A DNA stretch of 64,000 nt from Apis mellifera. Taxonomy: Eukaryota > Arthropoda > Insecta > Hymenoptera > Apidae. The notes beneath the pieces were generated by a model. It had not been told where the DNA came from. It ran no database searches and saw only the letters and a program-made list of their open reading frames with translations. Each line of letters starts with the position of its first letter. Position 1 is the first letter of the stretch. The stretch covers positions 9,786,501 to 9,850,500 of the forward strand of contig NC_037639.1 of the NCBI RefSeq assembly GCF_003254395.2, written 5' to 3'. Below are positions 23,187 to 34,897 of the stretch, piece by piece. The position numbers and the translations under genes were made by a program.

Positions 23187-24280
23187 GTGAATGCTTTGCA
23201 CTCCCCCTTAATGACTGATTAACGACTTACTCGAGCAATTTTCCACACAGACGGACGAAATTTCATTATAAATTACACGACACTCGAACTCGCTACAATC
23301 GAAATTCTTCTCTGTGCACTCTTCTCGATGGCGCGTCTTTTCTGAAAGAGAAACGAAGAATTAGAACAATATGTATATTGTCCATCCTTCGAGTTGTCGT
23401 CCCAATAAATTCGTAGAAAATATCTTCGTTCCTATTCCAAAGGGGATCGCATCGCCTCATACGTGATGCATTCCGTATTCAACTCGAGCTCCGAAGCTAC
23501 TGAAATTTCATTCGATATTTATCAACACGTTAAGGGAGGCAGGAGGTCTCTCTCTCTCTCTCTCTCTCTGTATCGATACGGGACGAGTTATCAAAGATAA
23601 ATTAATTTGTAACCCCCGGAGCTTGATTAGAAGGGTGGAAGTGAATCGCGGTACAGACAGGTCGGTAAGCCCTGTCGCTACGTGCCTGCATCGCGATATA
23701 ATCATTCCGCGCCGCCGTTTCCGTTCTCCGCCACCCCTTCGATCCTGCGTGCGTGAGTGTGCGTGCGTGCAAGCGCAACTCGCCCGTTTCATCAACCACT
23801 GGAAAGAGACCACTAGACGTTTCGACGTGGATCATCCATCAATTGCGTCTGCGTATCGAACCTGCGTCAGTTCACTGCCTCCTCTATGCTCCCCCTCCAC
23901 CCCTCTATCCCCCATCTTCTTTATTCCATCCTGTTTCACGCGTGTATTCGTTAACTGGCAAAACGGCGAGCGGATAGGCGTGATCCGAAGGATGGGGCGA
24001 ATGGAAAAAAATGAAAAACCGCGTATTAGATTCAAGTTTGCATCCATTACGCTCCCCCTCCTCTACGAATCTCTCTCCTTCTCTCTCTCTTTCTTATAAA
24101 TGGACATAAAAGTTATGTGAAAGAAAGCGGTTTCGTTTAATTTTTCCTTTCCATAAAGAATCGTTGGATCTAATATTCATTTTCGAGTATTTTTTCGTCT
24201 ATCGCATGTTAGAGATGAGTCACCGAGAGAGGAGGTTTTCGTTTTCAAGAGAGGAATTTTCGAGCGATCCGCCACGAGTG
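23187..24280. other. No supported gene
   Basis: A CT microsatellite lies near 23549-23569. A GC-richer segment at 23640-24050 is open in more than one frame on both strands, with a GTGCGTGC repeat near 23746-23770. No splice-bounded frame or protein family is recognised. Confidence 0.55.
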
Positions 24281-24290
24281 TATATAAATA
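24281..24290 (+). promoter_or_regulatory. Candidate TATA box
   Basis: TATATAAATA in a GC-richer setting (GAGTG before, AGGGG after) is a good TATA element. About 30 bases downstream is GTACAG, and at 24330-24334 is TCAGT, the arthropod initiator core, although its 51-base distance is longer than the usual 25-30. Short open frames begin at 24363 and 25030. TATA-like words occur by chance in AT-rich DNA, so this is suggestive only. Confidence 0.3.
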
Positions 24291-24362
24291 AGGGGAGGAC
24301 GATTGTTCGTGTACAGAGAGAGGAGTGATTCAGTGTAGCAGTCAATAGCCTTTAGGACGCCG

Positions 24363-24506
24363 ATGGCACGTGACAGCGTGAACGCGTCAACCCTCCGCTA
24401 TGCTGTATTGCCAGGCATTATGCTTCTATATTATCGAGCCTTCGACGAGCTGCACGCGTCGCCAGTTTCGGCCCTTCGGCCCTTCGATCAACGGCCGTGC
24501 GCGTGA
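24363..24506 (+). CDS. Short open frame (47 codons) after a TATA box
   Basis: The first ATG downstream of the TATA box (82 bases) opens 47 codons to TGA. The peptide starts MARDSVNASTLRYAVLPGIM and has a short hydrophobic centre (AVLPGIMLLYY) but no clear signal-peptide cleavage site. An overlapping frame is open from about 24400 to 24774, so GC content may explain both. No homolog is recognised. Confidence 0.12.
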   Translation: MARDSVNASTLRYAVLPGIMLLYYRAFDELHASPVSALRPFDQRPCA

Positions 24507-24846
24507 TTTCGATCCAAAGCCGGAAACGCGTCACCGCGTATCCGCCGCCGCGGATATCTCGAAAACGATCCTTCGATATCTCGATCGTGCGTTCCATCCT
24601 TTGACGTTAGGGCAAACGGCGCGGATCGTCCTCGATCTTATGACCCGATCTCCGCTCCGCGGCGAGTGGAAATGGGCCGATGAAAGATCGATTAACGGAG
24701 AAATTTGCGAGATTATAGAAAATTTAATATCTTTTTTTTTTTTTTTGAAATTTTGGCCGACACTCGGTCCATAATCTTTTTATAGAGAATCTAGCGTTTG
24801 ATGTTTGGCTAAAAATTTTATATAGGAAATACTCTACCGTGAAATC

Positions 24847-24872
24847 ATATATATATATATATATATATATAA
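24847..24872. repeat. AT microsatellite
   Basis: About 12 to 13 AT units. It lies between the two short open frames of the candidate unit at 24.3-25.2 kb and just upstream of a T/C-rich tract. Confidence 0.9.
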
Positions 24873-25029
24873 AGTGTTTGATGTCACGGTTATTTTTTAT
24901 AGCTTTTGAAATCTCGTATCGCTTTAACGTTTTTTTTTTTCCCCCTCTTCTTTCTCTATCCAGAAAATCTAATATTTCGAATCGTATATCCGTTAACGGG
25001 GAAAAAACGCGATTAATAAAAAAAATTCA

Positions 25030-25239
25030 ATGGAAAGAGAATCTCGTAAGGAAACAAAAATCGAGGAAGAAAGTGAAACTAAAGAATTAGAATTTGGAGA
25101 AAAATTATCCTATCCAGCGAGCGACGCGCTATCGTTCAAATATTTGAGCAACCGCTTCGTTGACGAGTTTCCGAGCGAATCTGTTCGGCTTCTCGCAGCT
25201 GACAATCCTCGGCGATCGTCATCATCGAGCGTGCCGTGA
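25030..25239 (+). CDS. Candidate small open frame (69 codons) after a strong 3' splice site
   Basis: A textbook acceptor (CTTTAAC branch-like site, 13 T, CCCCCTCTTCTTTCTCTATCCAG, exon from 24964) precedes an ATG at 25030 that opens 69 codons to TGA. The product would be soluble: a Lys/Glu-rich start (MERESRKETKIEEESETKEL), a mixed middle with Tyr, Phe and Asp, and a Ser-rich tail. Composition is more protein-like than the low-complexity frames around it. AATAAA occurs at about 25429. Alternatively the frame upstream of the ATG is used and ends at 25090. No family is recognised. The TATA box at 24281 could serve it. Confidence 0.18.
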   Translation: MERESRKETKIEEESETKELEFGEKLSYPASDALSFKYLSNRFVDEFPSESVRLLAADNPRRSSSSSVP

Positions 25240-26952
25240 TAACCTTGTGGGCCCACTTATTAATTGAACCACTTAACCTTTTTTTCTCAATTATTCACGA
25301 TACAATCGCGTTAAACCTCGCTCGCGTGACGGGAGAGACAGGGAGAGACAGGGGGGGAGGAAGAGAACGCCCCGCACGCGTGAAACCCTCTAAAATATGT
25401 AGCCGCCGCGTAATGAAGGTATGTTTAATAAATAGCCATCCGGGATCGCGCCGCTTTCACGCGCCAGCCAACGCGATGTCGTCCCGCCTTCCGTTTATCC
25501 CCCGTGTATCTGGCTCACACCGCCTCGATCCGAGCGCGCAAATTGTCGCGGAGCGGGGAAAAAAAAGAGGGAAAAGAAATTCGAGGCGAGAAGACGAGAC
25601 GCGCGGCAATAAAGTTGGTGGATCGATGGGTTTTTTTTCCCAAGTTTCCCCCTGTATTTGGAAGGGAACGATGAGATAGATCTGTTGGTTCTTTCTTTTT
25701 TTTTACTCGAGGATTTGCACGTATGATTTAACGACTCGTGAAAAATCCATTTCTGAGAGGCGCAGACTTTATTTTATTACACACGGGACGAGAATTCAAG
25801 GGGGGAAGGTGTTAAAGTATTCTTCATCTTTTTTTCTTCGCCAATTCTTCACACGAACGATACATCTGATTTATACATTCGAAACAACAAATGTTTCTAC
25901 CTTCCAAGAAATACGAATATTCATCTTTGGAGGGAGATCGGTTCTCGGTATTTCGTAAGATACCGTCGATCGTCTCGCGAGAAAAGACGCGAGAGAAAGA
26001 GAAAGATTCATCTCTCTCGGGCAATTTCCTCGCGCGGTTACAGTACCTTTTACGATTCTCGTACACCTGTTTCTCCCCAGCCTCTATTAAAGCGACGCAA
26101 CTCCTCTCTCTCTCTCTCTCTCCCGTCCACTTCTCTCGAGAGCATCTCGGCCATCTCGCGCGCGCCATTAAAAATGAACGGCTCTCTCGCGGCGTGGCCG
26201 GTGGAAGGGTTGGCGCGCATGAGCTGCCCCTAATAAACCAGCTATCACCGCGACATTTTCCCTTAACTTCCCTTGCCTTCCCTCCGAATCGTAAACGAGG
26301 AAACGGGCAGGTCTTAGCGCGGATGAGAGGAGAGAGAGAGAGAGGATTATCAAGGGAGGAGGAACGATCTTCTCTCTCTCTTCGAGAGAGAACGTTTCCC
26401 GCCAACATTATTGTAAGCTGGCGTAACGAGAATGACCGATAAAAATATCGATTCGAATTTAATCCGCGGGAAGGTTACGCTCCGTCGAGCGGAAAATCGG
26501 GAAACGCTTCTGCCTCTGGCTTTCCCTCTTAACCATTCCCCGACGATCGAACACGGAGGAACTAACTGGAGGAGAAGGAAGAGGAGGAGGAGGAGGAAAA
26601 CTCGCAAACGGATCCGTGAACGTTTCGCCCTTCATTCGAAATCGGATCGATCGTGGAAATTCATCCATTGTGCTCCCCTCTCCCCGTTAATTAAGGGAAA
26701 AATTGGCTCTCGTCAAGTTTCTCCGCGTCAAGGTTCTCTCCTCCCTCTCTCTCTCTCTCTTTACATATATAGTAATAGTTTTGCGTTTAGATCAATATAT
26801 GGAATAGATATATCCAGGATATGGATATTACGGGATCAAACATCGTCAAATATTTGCCACGAGAATATTTACCCCCACCCGTTTATTAAATCGGCCATAC
26901 CAATTTCGACGAATATATTTCATTCGTTGTAGTCAAAATGATCGAAAACCGG

Positions 26953-26980
26953 TGTCGTCGTCGTCGTCGTCGACGACGGA
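26953..26980. repeat. CGT/CGA trinucleotide repeat with palindromic end
   Basis: Six GTC units run into CGACGACGG, so the right part reads CGTCGTCGACGACG, a perfect 14-bp palindrome. The arrangement is a microsatellite with inverted polarity at one end. Confidence 0.8.
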
Positions 26981-28386
26981 ACGGTTAAACGAGTTACCCA
27001 CGAGTCTCCTTCTCCTTGATATTTCGCCCGCTCAAATGCGGACCAAAGACTCGAGTCAAAGTGCATAGAAATTGGTCGCAACGAGGTAAACTCTCGGCGC
27101 TTCTCGGAAATACGCGCCTCCCCTCTGGAAATACGCCTCGTCCGTGTTTTCGAGGCGAGAGGGAAGAAATTGATCTAGGTTAGGGATTTTTTTTTTTCCC
27201 TTCGTCACGTAAAACTCGAGTGACGGAAGTCGCGGAAAGGGGAGGATAGTTGAGGGAAACAGCGGAGGGAAGGGAGAGAGAAAAAAAGAATCTCTCCAAG
27301 GAGGGATACGAAAACCCCTCTTTGCTATCAGATATGTATGACGTCGAGCCACTGACACGCTTTGGGTTCGGATTGTTGGTGTATCGGATCGGATAGGGCA
27401 TCCATGCGTGATCACAGGATTCCCCAAGGCTCTCCCGATATGCATCCGAATTACGGAAGAACGCGGTTTCCAGCTTTTTAAACCATCGAAACTCTTTTCC
27501 CGTACGATTCTTTGATCGTTAAATAAAGAATCTCCACTTTTTCCCTGTGGTTAAAATGTTAAAATCAGATTGCGTGTAATTTGATGTCAACGAATTAGTT
27601 TCGTAAGTAAGTGAATAAAATAGGGAAGAGCTACATATTTATCAAATACAGTTTAAGTAATTTATCTAAAATAATTAGATATATCTGGATTGAAAAAAAG
27701 TATCCAAGACACGCCAATATAAAACACGAATTCTTGGCATTAAAGAGGATAATAATTTGAAATTTTCGTATTCGTCCAACATGTATACTTTTACCAATTC
27801 TTGCTCGAAACAACCGTCCAAGGTATCTCGCCTACTTGTAGCTCTCCTCCTAACTGTCACAACGAATAATAATTATCACGAACGGGGTTTAATCTTCGTC
27901 ACGGTTAACATTGCCCCGCGCGTGTACCCGATAGGATTCCCGATCCTCGATAAGTTTCCGCCTTATCCTCACGCGAATCCACCACCTCCCTCCTCCCCCT
28001 ACATTCGCACGTATACACATCCGACTCGACTTCTTGAAATTACGTTCCCCTCATACGCGATATACGAAAGTTCGACCCCCAACTCCATTTCTCGATTTGT
28101 TTCGAATCGAGCCGTCTCGACATACGCTATACATCACTTTTATTTCGTGTACGCACAATTTCTCCCCCGTATGATTTGTGACGCGGGGATAAAAAGACGT
28201 CTCGTAAACTACGGTCGTCCTTCGTATATATCCAAGTTTCTGAAAACGCCTCTCACGAGGTAACTCGCCGGGGCATGGGACAGGGGAAGGTGGTGGTGAA
28301 TCCGGGGCGAGAGAGAAGGAATCGTTAATCTTCGTTTCGAGAACGAGATATACGTAGAAGAAGTATTCGCGGTTTTTCATCGCGTG

Positions 28387-28407
28387 TATGTGTGTGTGTG
28401 TGTGTGT
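28387..28407 (+). repeat. GT microsatellite
   Basis: About ten GT units. Alternating purine-pyrimidine DNA of this kind can adopt Z-form. There is no associated gene. Confidence 0.9.
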
Positions 28408-30769
28408 AACGCGGATGCGGCGAAACGGAAGTGCCGATGGAAACGGCACTTCTCTCGTGCGATGCGTCATCGAGGAAAAAGTCGGAACGGAGACATTGGG
28501 CGCAGTTTCTGCTTCTGAAATTCTCCATTCGAGTTGTTGCTTCTTGATTTTTTTGATAAAAGGAATCGAAGTGAAATTGAACGAACCAAAGAGTCCAACT
28601 CTTCCTTTTTTTTTTACACTTTTGTTTCTATGTTATTAATCTGATCTGACAGAGATGGATGGCAATGAAATCACGATTCTAAACCTCGATGCATTAGGAA
28701 TATTCTAACGATAAAAATTTTTTTTATTTCTCACAATATAATTTAATAAATTTTGCGTTCAACTCAAGTTAAGATAAGAATCGTTCTTGATCAGATTGGT
28801 ACAAATCTCGAGTCTATTTAACGAATTAACTCCAATATCCAATCACTGGATAAATTCTTGACGATCGTGATTCTTCGATCCCGGACGAATGATCAAAATA
28901 GTCCATCGGAACGGCGAAGAAATGCCTGTGGTGATTATTCGTCGAACGTGGTGCGTGTCTGGGAAACATAAACTCGTCTAGCTCGAATAAAGAACCGGGA
29001 CTTTGACACCATCGAGTTAATAAGAGAGAGAGAGAAAGAGAAAAATTCGAGAGAAGTCGGGGAGAAACAAAAGGGAAGAATAGGATGGGAAGGAAATAGA
29101 GGAGAGGGAGAAAGGTGAAGGGATCGTGATTCGATCGAGTGTATGAAACGAGAACGAAGTGCATGTTGAGTCGGGGGACGTGAAACGAGCCGGCCTGTGA
29201 TTTATATTCATAAGTTTAATACGAAGCAAGTTGCAGTCACGTCTCCGCCTGACCCTCCGCCGCCGCCGCCGCCCGCATAATTTATGTATTTCTCTTATGT
29301 CGACCTTCGAGGAAGCGCGCGGCCTACCCGGTGTCGAAATAAAGTCGAGCCACGGCCTCTCGTGACACGTTGTCGCTGCTTGAATTATCGAAACGCGTGC
29401 CCGCTTCCTTCTACGACTTTCCAACATGTGATCAGACGAAACATTCCCGGAGAGAGAGAGATTGGAGAGACAGATATCGATATGCATTTCGATTAACCCT
29501 CTTTTTCCTTCATTCTTCTTCTTCTTTCTTTTCTTTTCCTATTAGAATGTAAATTTCTTGATGGTCTAAACAGTTAATCGCAACTTTTTCTGAAATCAAT
29601 CTGAAAGAACATTACATACATCGATCTTTTAAAAAAGTATAGTGGAAAATTTTTGTTGATGTTTATTTCGATCCGTTCCGCAACAAATTTTTTTCCCAAC
29701 CCAACTCGATCGAGATTCGACTCTTAACCGCTCTTGAGTGGCCCTCGTTTTTTCGAGGGGAATCGTCGATACACAGAGCGCACAGTTTTTCCACAAAACT
29801 GGTTCTTGTTGTCCAGTTGTTATTTATCTTTAGATAGTTTATTCCCGGCTTTGTTTATATTGCACGGGTCCGCTTACTTGGCGCAGCTCGATTGTATCGA
29901 TCGAGTTTGGACAAATTTTAAGAAAATTCCAAGCACTGACCGATTCTCTTCTCATCCCAATTAATAATCGTTTCGAATCCATTTATCGTCCGTAGAATAA
30001 AGAGAAAAATGGATGAAAAATTTTAAGAAAATTTCATCCTGACTCCCATTATCATTCCATTATCAATTATTATCCCAATTCCCAAATTTTGCAGCCCATC
30101 GAAGCTCATCGCGATCCAGCGGTATGGTGAACGGGTGTCGAGGTTTCGAGAGTATCAAAGACGAAGGAAAAAAGCATGGATGGCGAGAGAGAGGGGGAGG
30201 AGGGGGTCGCGCATAAAACCTTTATGCTCAAAAGTCTCTCGTACATTCAGCCACGGAGACTCGAGCCGTTTAATTACGAATTCTAAAGCTTCTTCGCCTA
30301 CCGGGGAGGGAAACACACAGCCCCGTTTGTTTGTCCCGGTCTTATTGCCACTTTTACGGCCCACCTTTCGGTGTTTCCGCAATGAAATCGGCGAACCCTC
30401 TCTTCTTTCCATCTCATCGGCCTCAAACTTGTTATTGTTCCTCGTTGATTCGAGAGCCGGGACATAATAATTGAAGTATTTCGTAATCCCGATAAAGGTA
30501 ATAGGTAGGAAAAAATAGGTTATTAGGAGAATATATCTTTGCAATTTCGATCTTCGAGATGTATTTATAGGGAAATACGACAATTGACGTTTTTTTCCCC
30601 CAATTTTCATCTCATTTATCAACTATTAACGAATTGAAATGGAAAAAAAAGAGGAAAGATAAATTTAACCGTTTAACTAATCACGCTTCCTGTCAATTTG
30701 ATACAGTTTTCACGTAAAAAAAGTAATATTATTCCAGTGTTTGTTAAAATTAATCCGACTTTTATCTTT

Positions 30770-30803
30770 TTAACGTGAAAATATACGTATATTTTCTTGT
30801 TAA
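30770..30803. repeat. Perfect 20-bp palindrome extended to a 17-base arm
   Basis: GAAAATATACGTATATTTTC (30777-30796) equals its own reverse complement. Outward, one T/T mismatch is followed by a G/T wobble and five matched pairs, so TTAACGT pairs with TTGTTAA. The centre is TACGTA. It is strongly cruciform-prone, in AT-rich DNA with no gene nearby. Confidence 0.85.
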
Positions 30804-32980
30804 CGGGAAAACAAAAATATGTCGACAAATATTTGAAATATCGTTTGTACGCCAATTTAAACGTAATGATTCTTACGTTTTATCAATTGTCGGCGAGATC
30901 TTTGATAATTGTCGTGATTGGACAAGATCCTTTTAGATATAACGCATATTTGCATATCAATATTCGATATGAAATTATAAACGAGAGAAACCCTTCGTAC
31001 CCTTTCTTTTCCACCACAATGTTAATAATAAAACGAATAAGTAACCGATGAGAAATGATGGAATAAAATGATCGATTACTTTCGACAAACTTTCAAATAA
31101 TCCGCTATTCACAATTTTCTATTTCCAATGAAATATAATAATTATAACATCATCCTTCCATCATTCATCGTTTCACCATCATGCCAATTTAACGCGCGAG
31201 AGATAATGCGGGATGGACAATCCATTATGTCCTAACAATATATATTTATCCAATTTCTATATTACTCATTGAAAAAATTATAGGATAATTAATCGGGTTC
31301 GAGGGAACAACGAGAACGAAAGAACCCCTCTCTCTTTCCATTCGATCCACCATATTTCCTCATCGGATGGAAATGAAGTTTAACATAGGCATTCGAGTGG
31401 CCGCTTTGTACGGTGGTTTTCGTACGTGATAATTACGAGGTCGTAGGCCGACGACACTCGAGCACACGGTCGCGCTGGAATCACGAGCACCACGAGCCGT
31501 GGAATAAGAAGCGGAAAGCTTTTCAACGTGACGAGGGGGGAGGTGTCGAGCGGGGATACCAAGAGATGGAGGAGGAGGAGGAGGAGCGAATTCCGTCCGC
31601 CCTCCCCGCTTAAAACGCACGAGCGAAATGTTTAATTTACCCGCCTTTACTGCCGGCTAGTCTCCAGCTTCCGTTTCGAGCCGTGAATATTCGCGAAACT
31701 CGGCGCTCGTTAAACAGCGAGGCGTAATCGGCGATTTGTATAACCTTAATGACGGACCCACCCCCTCTCTTCTCCACCTCTTCCTCTCCCTTTCTCCTTC
31801 TTACTCCTTCTTTCCTCCTCTCTCTCGCTCTCTCGTTTTTGCGCATAGGCCAATCCTTCAGACTTCGGATTTCCCTTCCCTTCGTCGATCGAACGAAGGT
31901 AGGGACGGTGCTACTTTGTTTTTTAATTAACGTAGTTGTCTTGTATATCCTCCCCTTTTCCGTTTTGCCAGTTTCGGAGAGAAAAAACAAGGGTATGGAA
32001 AACGAAAAGGTTGGAGGGAGAATCAAGTTGGAGGGGGAAGAAAAATTGTTGAGACGTCGACGACGAAAGACGGACCGTTTAATCGAAAACTTTACTTAGG
32101 AATTCAGAGACTTTTTTTTTTTTCTTTTTAACAAGCGATAAAACTCGCCCTCTTCCTCTCATCTTTCTCAATCTTTCTCAATCTTTCCGCTTCTTTCCAT
32201 ATCGTTTTTTCCATATCGTTTAAACGTATATATAACTCGCGCCCTCCCCCTTCGAAACTGTACAGGTTAATGTAATTGAAAGGAGAGACGGAGGACGATG
32301 CATATCGACGATGCATAATTCAAACTCGTCGCGTGCAAACTCTTGTCTCCTTTTCTTCTCCCGTTAACGGAGGGGGGAAAAAAATATACGAACGAGGCGC
32401 ATAAAATACGAGATCCTCGAAATGTCGTCCTCGGGAGTGCTACTTAGCGGATACGGAGGGGTTCCTTCCACTATTTCTTTCGTTCTTCCATTCTTTCGCC
32501 TCCCATCAACCTGTCCTCTCTCGTCCCTCGACTTCTCCCTCCGTTTCTTTCCTCTTCCCCCTCCTAATCTTTCGCTTCTCTCTCTCTCTCTCTCTCCTTC
32601 CTCGAGGTTTTTTCCTCGTTTTCGTTGTCCTCCTCGGTCGAGCTTTCTTAACCATCCCTCTCCACACCCGGCGAGGAACGCAAATGGCAGAGTGAACTTG
32701 ACTAAAGTTCAATATGCGGATGGTGGAGTAAGAAGGAAGGTAAGGGAGAGGGGGAGGCGACTACGGAACTTTTAAGTTTACAAACTCAGTCGAACTCGTT
32801 GCCCGACAGTTGGATTGATTTTAATATCGACTTTGTTCTCCAACTCGACTACCGGCCCGCTACTACTTTCGCGGCTTCTTTCCTTTCTCCTTTTCCTCCT
32901 CCTCCTCTTCCTTTTCTTCCTCGTATCTCGACGTCGACATCTCGGCGTCGGAAGAAAGAACCGTGTTCATTCCATTCCAT
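30804..32980. other. No supported gene
   Basis: AT-rich to about 31300, then mixed. There is an AGG repeat at about 31567-31586, CT-rich DNA at 31760-31835, and CT-rich DNA at 32520-32610. Splice-like segments at 31862-31898 and an acceptor at about 31971 (CCGTTTTGCCAG) lie in purine/pyrimidine-biased DNA and were not accepted as exons. An ATG-started frame at 32422 runs through a CT tract. Confidence 0.55.
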
Positions 32981-33000
32981 ATTCGATCTCGAGATCGAAT
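32981..33000. repeat. Perfect 20-bp palindrome
   Basis: ATTCGATCTCGAGATCGAAT equals its own reverse complement, centred on CTCGAG like the palindromes at 7880 and 15605. The shared CTCGAG core may reflect a common binding site or just the TCGA-rich composition of this genome. Confidence 0.85.
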
Positions 33001-34259
33001 GCTGCCAAATACCCGGCTAATTCTCCACACAAAATATACTAATTTCCGTAGAGACAAGGGGGGAGAGAGGGGGCAACGACGAGATTCCTCCCGATAGAAA
33101 TCCAACCGATTCGTCAACTCGGTCACGGAGAGGAGAGGAGAGGAGATGAGAGGAGAGAGGGAGGGGTTTTCAATCGGAATTCCACGGGCCAAAGAGAGAA
33201 GTGGCAAGGTAACTCAATCTTTTCCCTGCTTTTGCGGCGCAAAGTCGTGTAAACGAATTCCTGGAACGTCGCGACCGAACGTTCGCGACAGAATTATTTA
33301 TCGCGTTGCTCAGCTCCAGCCTTCTCTCCTCGAGCATCTCGGCTAACTCTCTCCCCCCTCTCCCTCTTTTATTCGCACAGTTCACAATTGGAAACACGGA
33401 TGAACGGTGATCACGGATCATCACCGATTGATACGCAAAAATCAACCATTCCGATCCACGTTCGAACTAACCGGCCAGATCGGTGCCTCGGTTACACCGC
33501 TTTTCAAACCTGCCTTCCTCCCCCTCCCTTTGTCGCTTGTCGGTTGTCCTTTTAATACGTTGTCGATAGCACGTACCGTCGCTTAATAATTCAATTGTCG
33601 GCGTTGTTATTGCATACAGAGAGAGAGAGAGAGGGAGGGAGGGAAAGGGAGATAGATTTTCCAAGTATTTTCCGCGCAAATATTTTATCCTCCTCCTATG
33701 CCCAGCGCCCCCTCCACGCGCGGATTTACGCGCACGCTCGTTAACCTGGCGTGAAAAACGAATCCTCCCCTCCTCACCCCACGAATTCATCCACCCTGTA
33801 ATTCACGTTGTATCTCGCGGAGCTGACCGTGCTCTCGCGGATGCATCGCACGCTGCCCTAACGCAACCCCTCCACCCCCTCCCCCTGATCGCGCGCAATT
33901 AATATTTCATTCGGTAAACTCGATATTACTTATTAATTTGATACGCGTCAAAATTATTCCCAACCCCTTTCGTATTATATTATTTTAACGAATTACGGGG
34001 AAATTACCGGTCGTTTCTCTCTCCATCAACAACTCTTCTCTTCTTCCTCATTCTCCTCTTCCCATGCTTCTTTCGCTGCCCTATAACAACCGATAACGAA
34101 GTGGAATCGTATTAACTGTTCGATCGAATACATTCGATCATCGGCTGGATAATATTCGAGGGAACGTGCAAATTATTTTATTTTGTTGTGTAATCTCGTG
34201 TGAACGAGATTAGACATGGGAGTTTAGAAGGATCGCTTTACGACTCAGATGTTTCATCC
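33001..34259. other. No supported gene
   Basis: There are AGAGG repeats near 33125-33165 and a GA microsatellite near 33619-33635. A solitary CACCCTGTA at about 33794 resembles the ends of the elements at 3.3 and 14.3 kb, but no partner end was found. The frame around 33225-33260 encodes Pro-Cys-Phe-Cys-Gly-Ala-Lys-Ser-Cys, discussed under rejected items. Confidence 0.55.
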
Positions 34260-34790
34260 AGATCTTCCTCTTGTTATTTTTATTACAAGTTGAAATTTTA
34301 AACATACAACAAACAATTTTTTCGAAGAGAAGAATTTGGACGTTCTTTCATTTTGTATATTTGGAAACAATTTGTCAACGTGATATTGAGAGGACCAGCC
34401 AGTCTCAATGGCAATCAGCATTATCCTACTTGAGAAAAATTATCACAAACACTTACTGATCAATTTCCTGGAAAACAGGAGACTTTGTGAGTGGCTTACT
34501 TCCCCGGTCTCACTCTAAGAATTTTCCTTAGATTGAGACTACTCACTTGTATTCGAAAATGAGCATATGATTATTTTGGGAGAATTTTTACCTTCTTAAG
34601 AATCTCAAATTTTAATGACAAACCTCCATATTTTCTTTCGACCATCTTACAATACAACTTGACAAATTATAATAGTTTTATATTACTATATAATTTCTTT
34701 TCTTCTTTCTAATTCTTGTATAAATCTTCAGATATATCTTGAAATTTCGTGACAAGTCGGGGATCAAAATTAAATCGTCACCACATATCA
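34260..34790. other. CpG-poor island containing a branched hairpin
   Basis: For about 500 bp the sequence has few CpG and a different texture from its CpG-rich flanks. It contains an exact stem, GTCTCA plus TCTAAG against CTTAGA plus TGAGAC (34507-34519 and 34527-34539), with one C/T mismatch and a 7-base loop. An outer GTGAGT (34487-34492) can pair with ACTCAC (34541-34546), and AGTCTCAAT near 34400 is complementary to ATTGAGACT near 34532. This could be an old insertion or a structured RNA. No protein frame is convincing. Confidence 0.4.
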
Positions 34791-34860
34791 TCGCATTGTA
34801 TCATTACTCCGCGTATCCGCAGATTATTGGAAACCCATTGCATCGACGTCGCGCGAAAAC

Positions 34861-34897
34861 GGAAGGAAGGAAGGAAGGAAGGAAGGAAGGAAGGAAG
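34861..34897 (+). repeat. GGAA tetranucleotide microsatellite
   Basis: Nine GGAA units in a row. GGAA is also the core of ETS-family binding sites. There is no evidence of function here. Confidence 0.95.

Larger units (their letters stand above)
25240..30769. other. No supported gene; microsatellites and mixed-composition DNA
   Basis: Tracts include CT repeats at 26101-26123, GA near 26329-26343, AGG repeats near 26575-26597, a CGT repeat at 26953-26980, GT repeats at 28387-28407, GA near 29025-29041 and CGC repeats at 29257-29274. GC-richer patches at 25330-25600, 26000-26660 and 27900-28260 are open in several frames on both strands. An acceptor (AAATTTTGCAG) at about 30094 precedes about 39 open codons, but without a donor or family match. 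Confidence 0.55.

Noticed and set aside
33146..33346. Frame containing Pro-Cys-Phe-Cys-Gly-Ala-Lys-Ser-Cys, resembling a post-SET zinc motif
   Set aside because: No SET-domain sequence lies upstream in the frame, no acceptor precedes it, and a nine-residue likeness in a 66-codon frame is expected by chance.
33785..33800. Solitary CACCCTGTA resembling a mobile element end
   Set aside because: No inverted partner was found within about 1 kb, so no element can be delimited.
34861..34897. GGAA array considered as a CRISPR-like or regulatory array
   Set aside because: It is a plain tetranucleotide microsatellite without spacers. No CRISPR array exists in the window.
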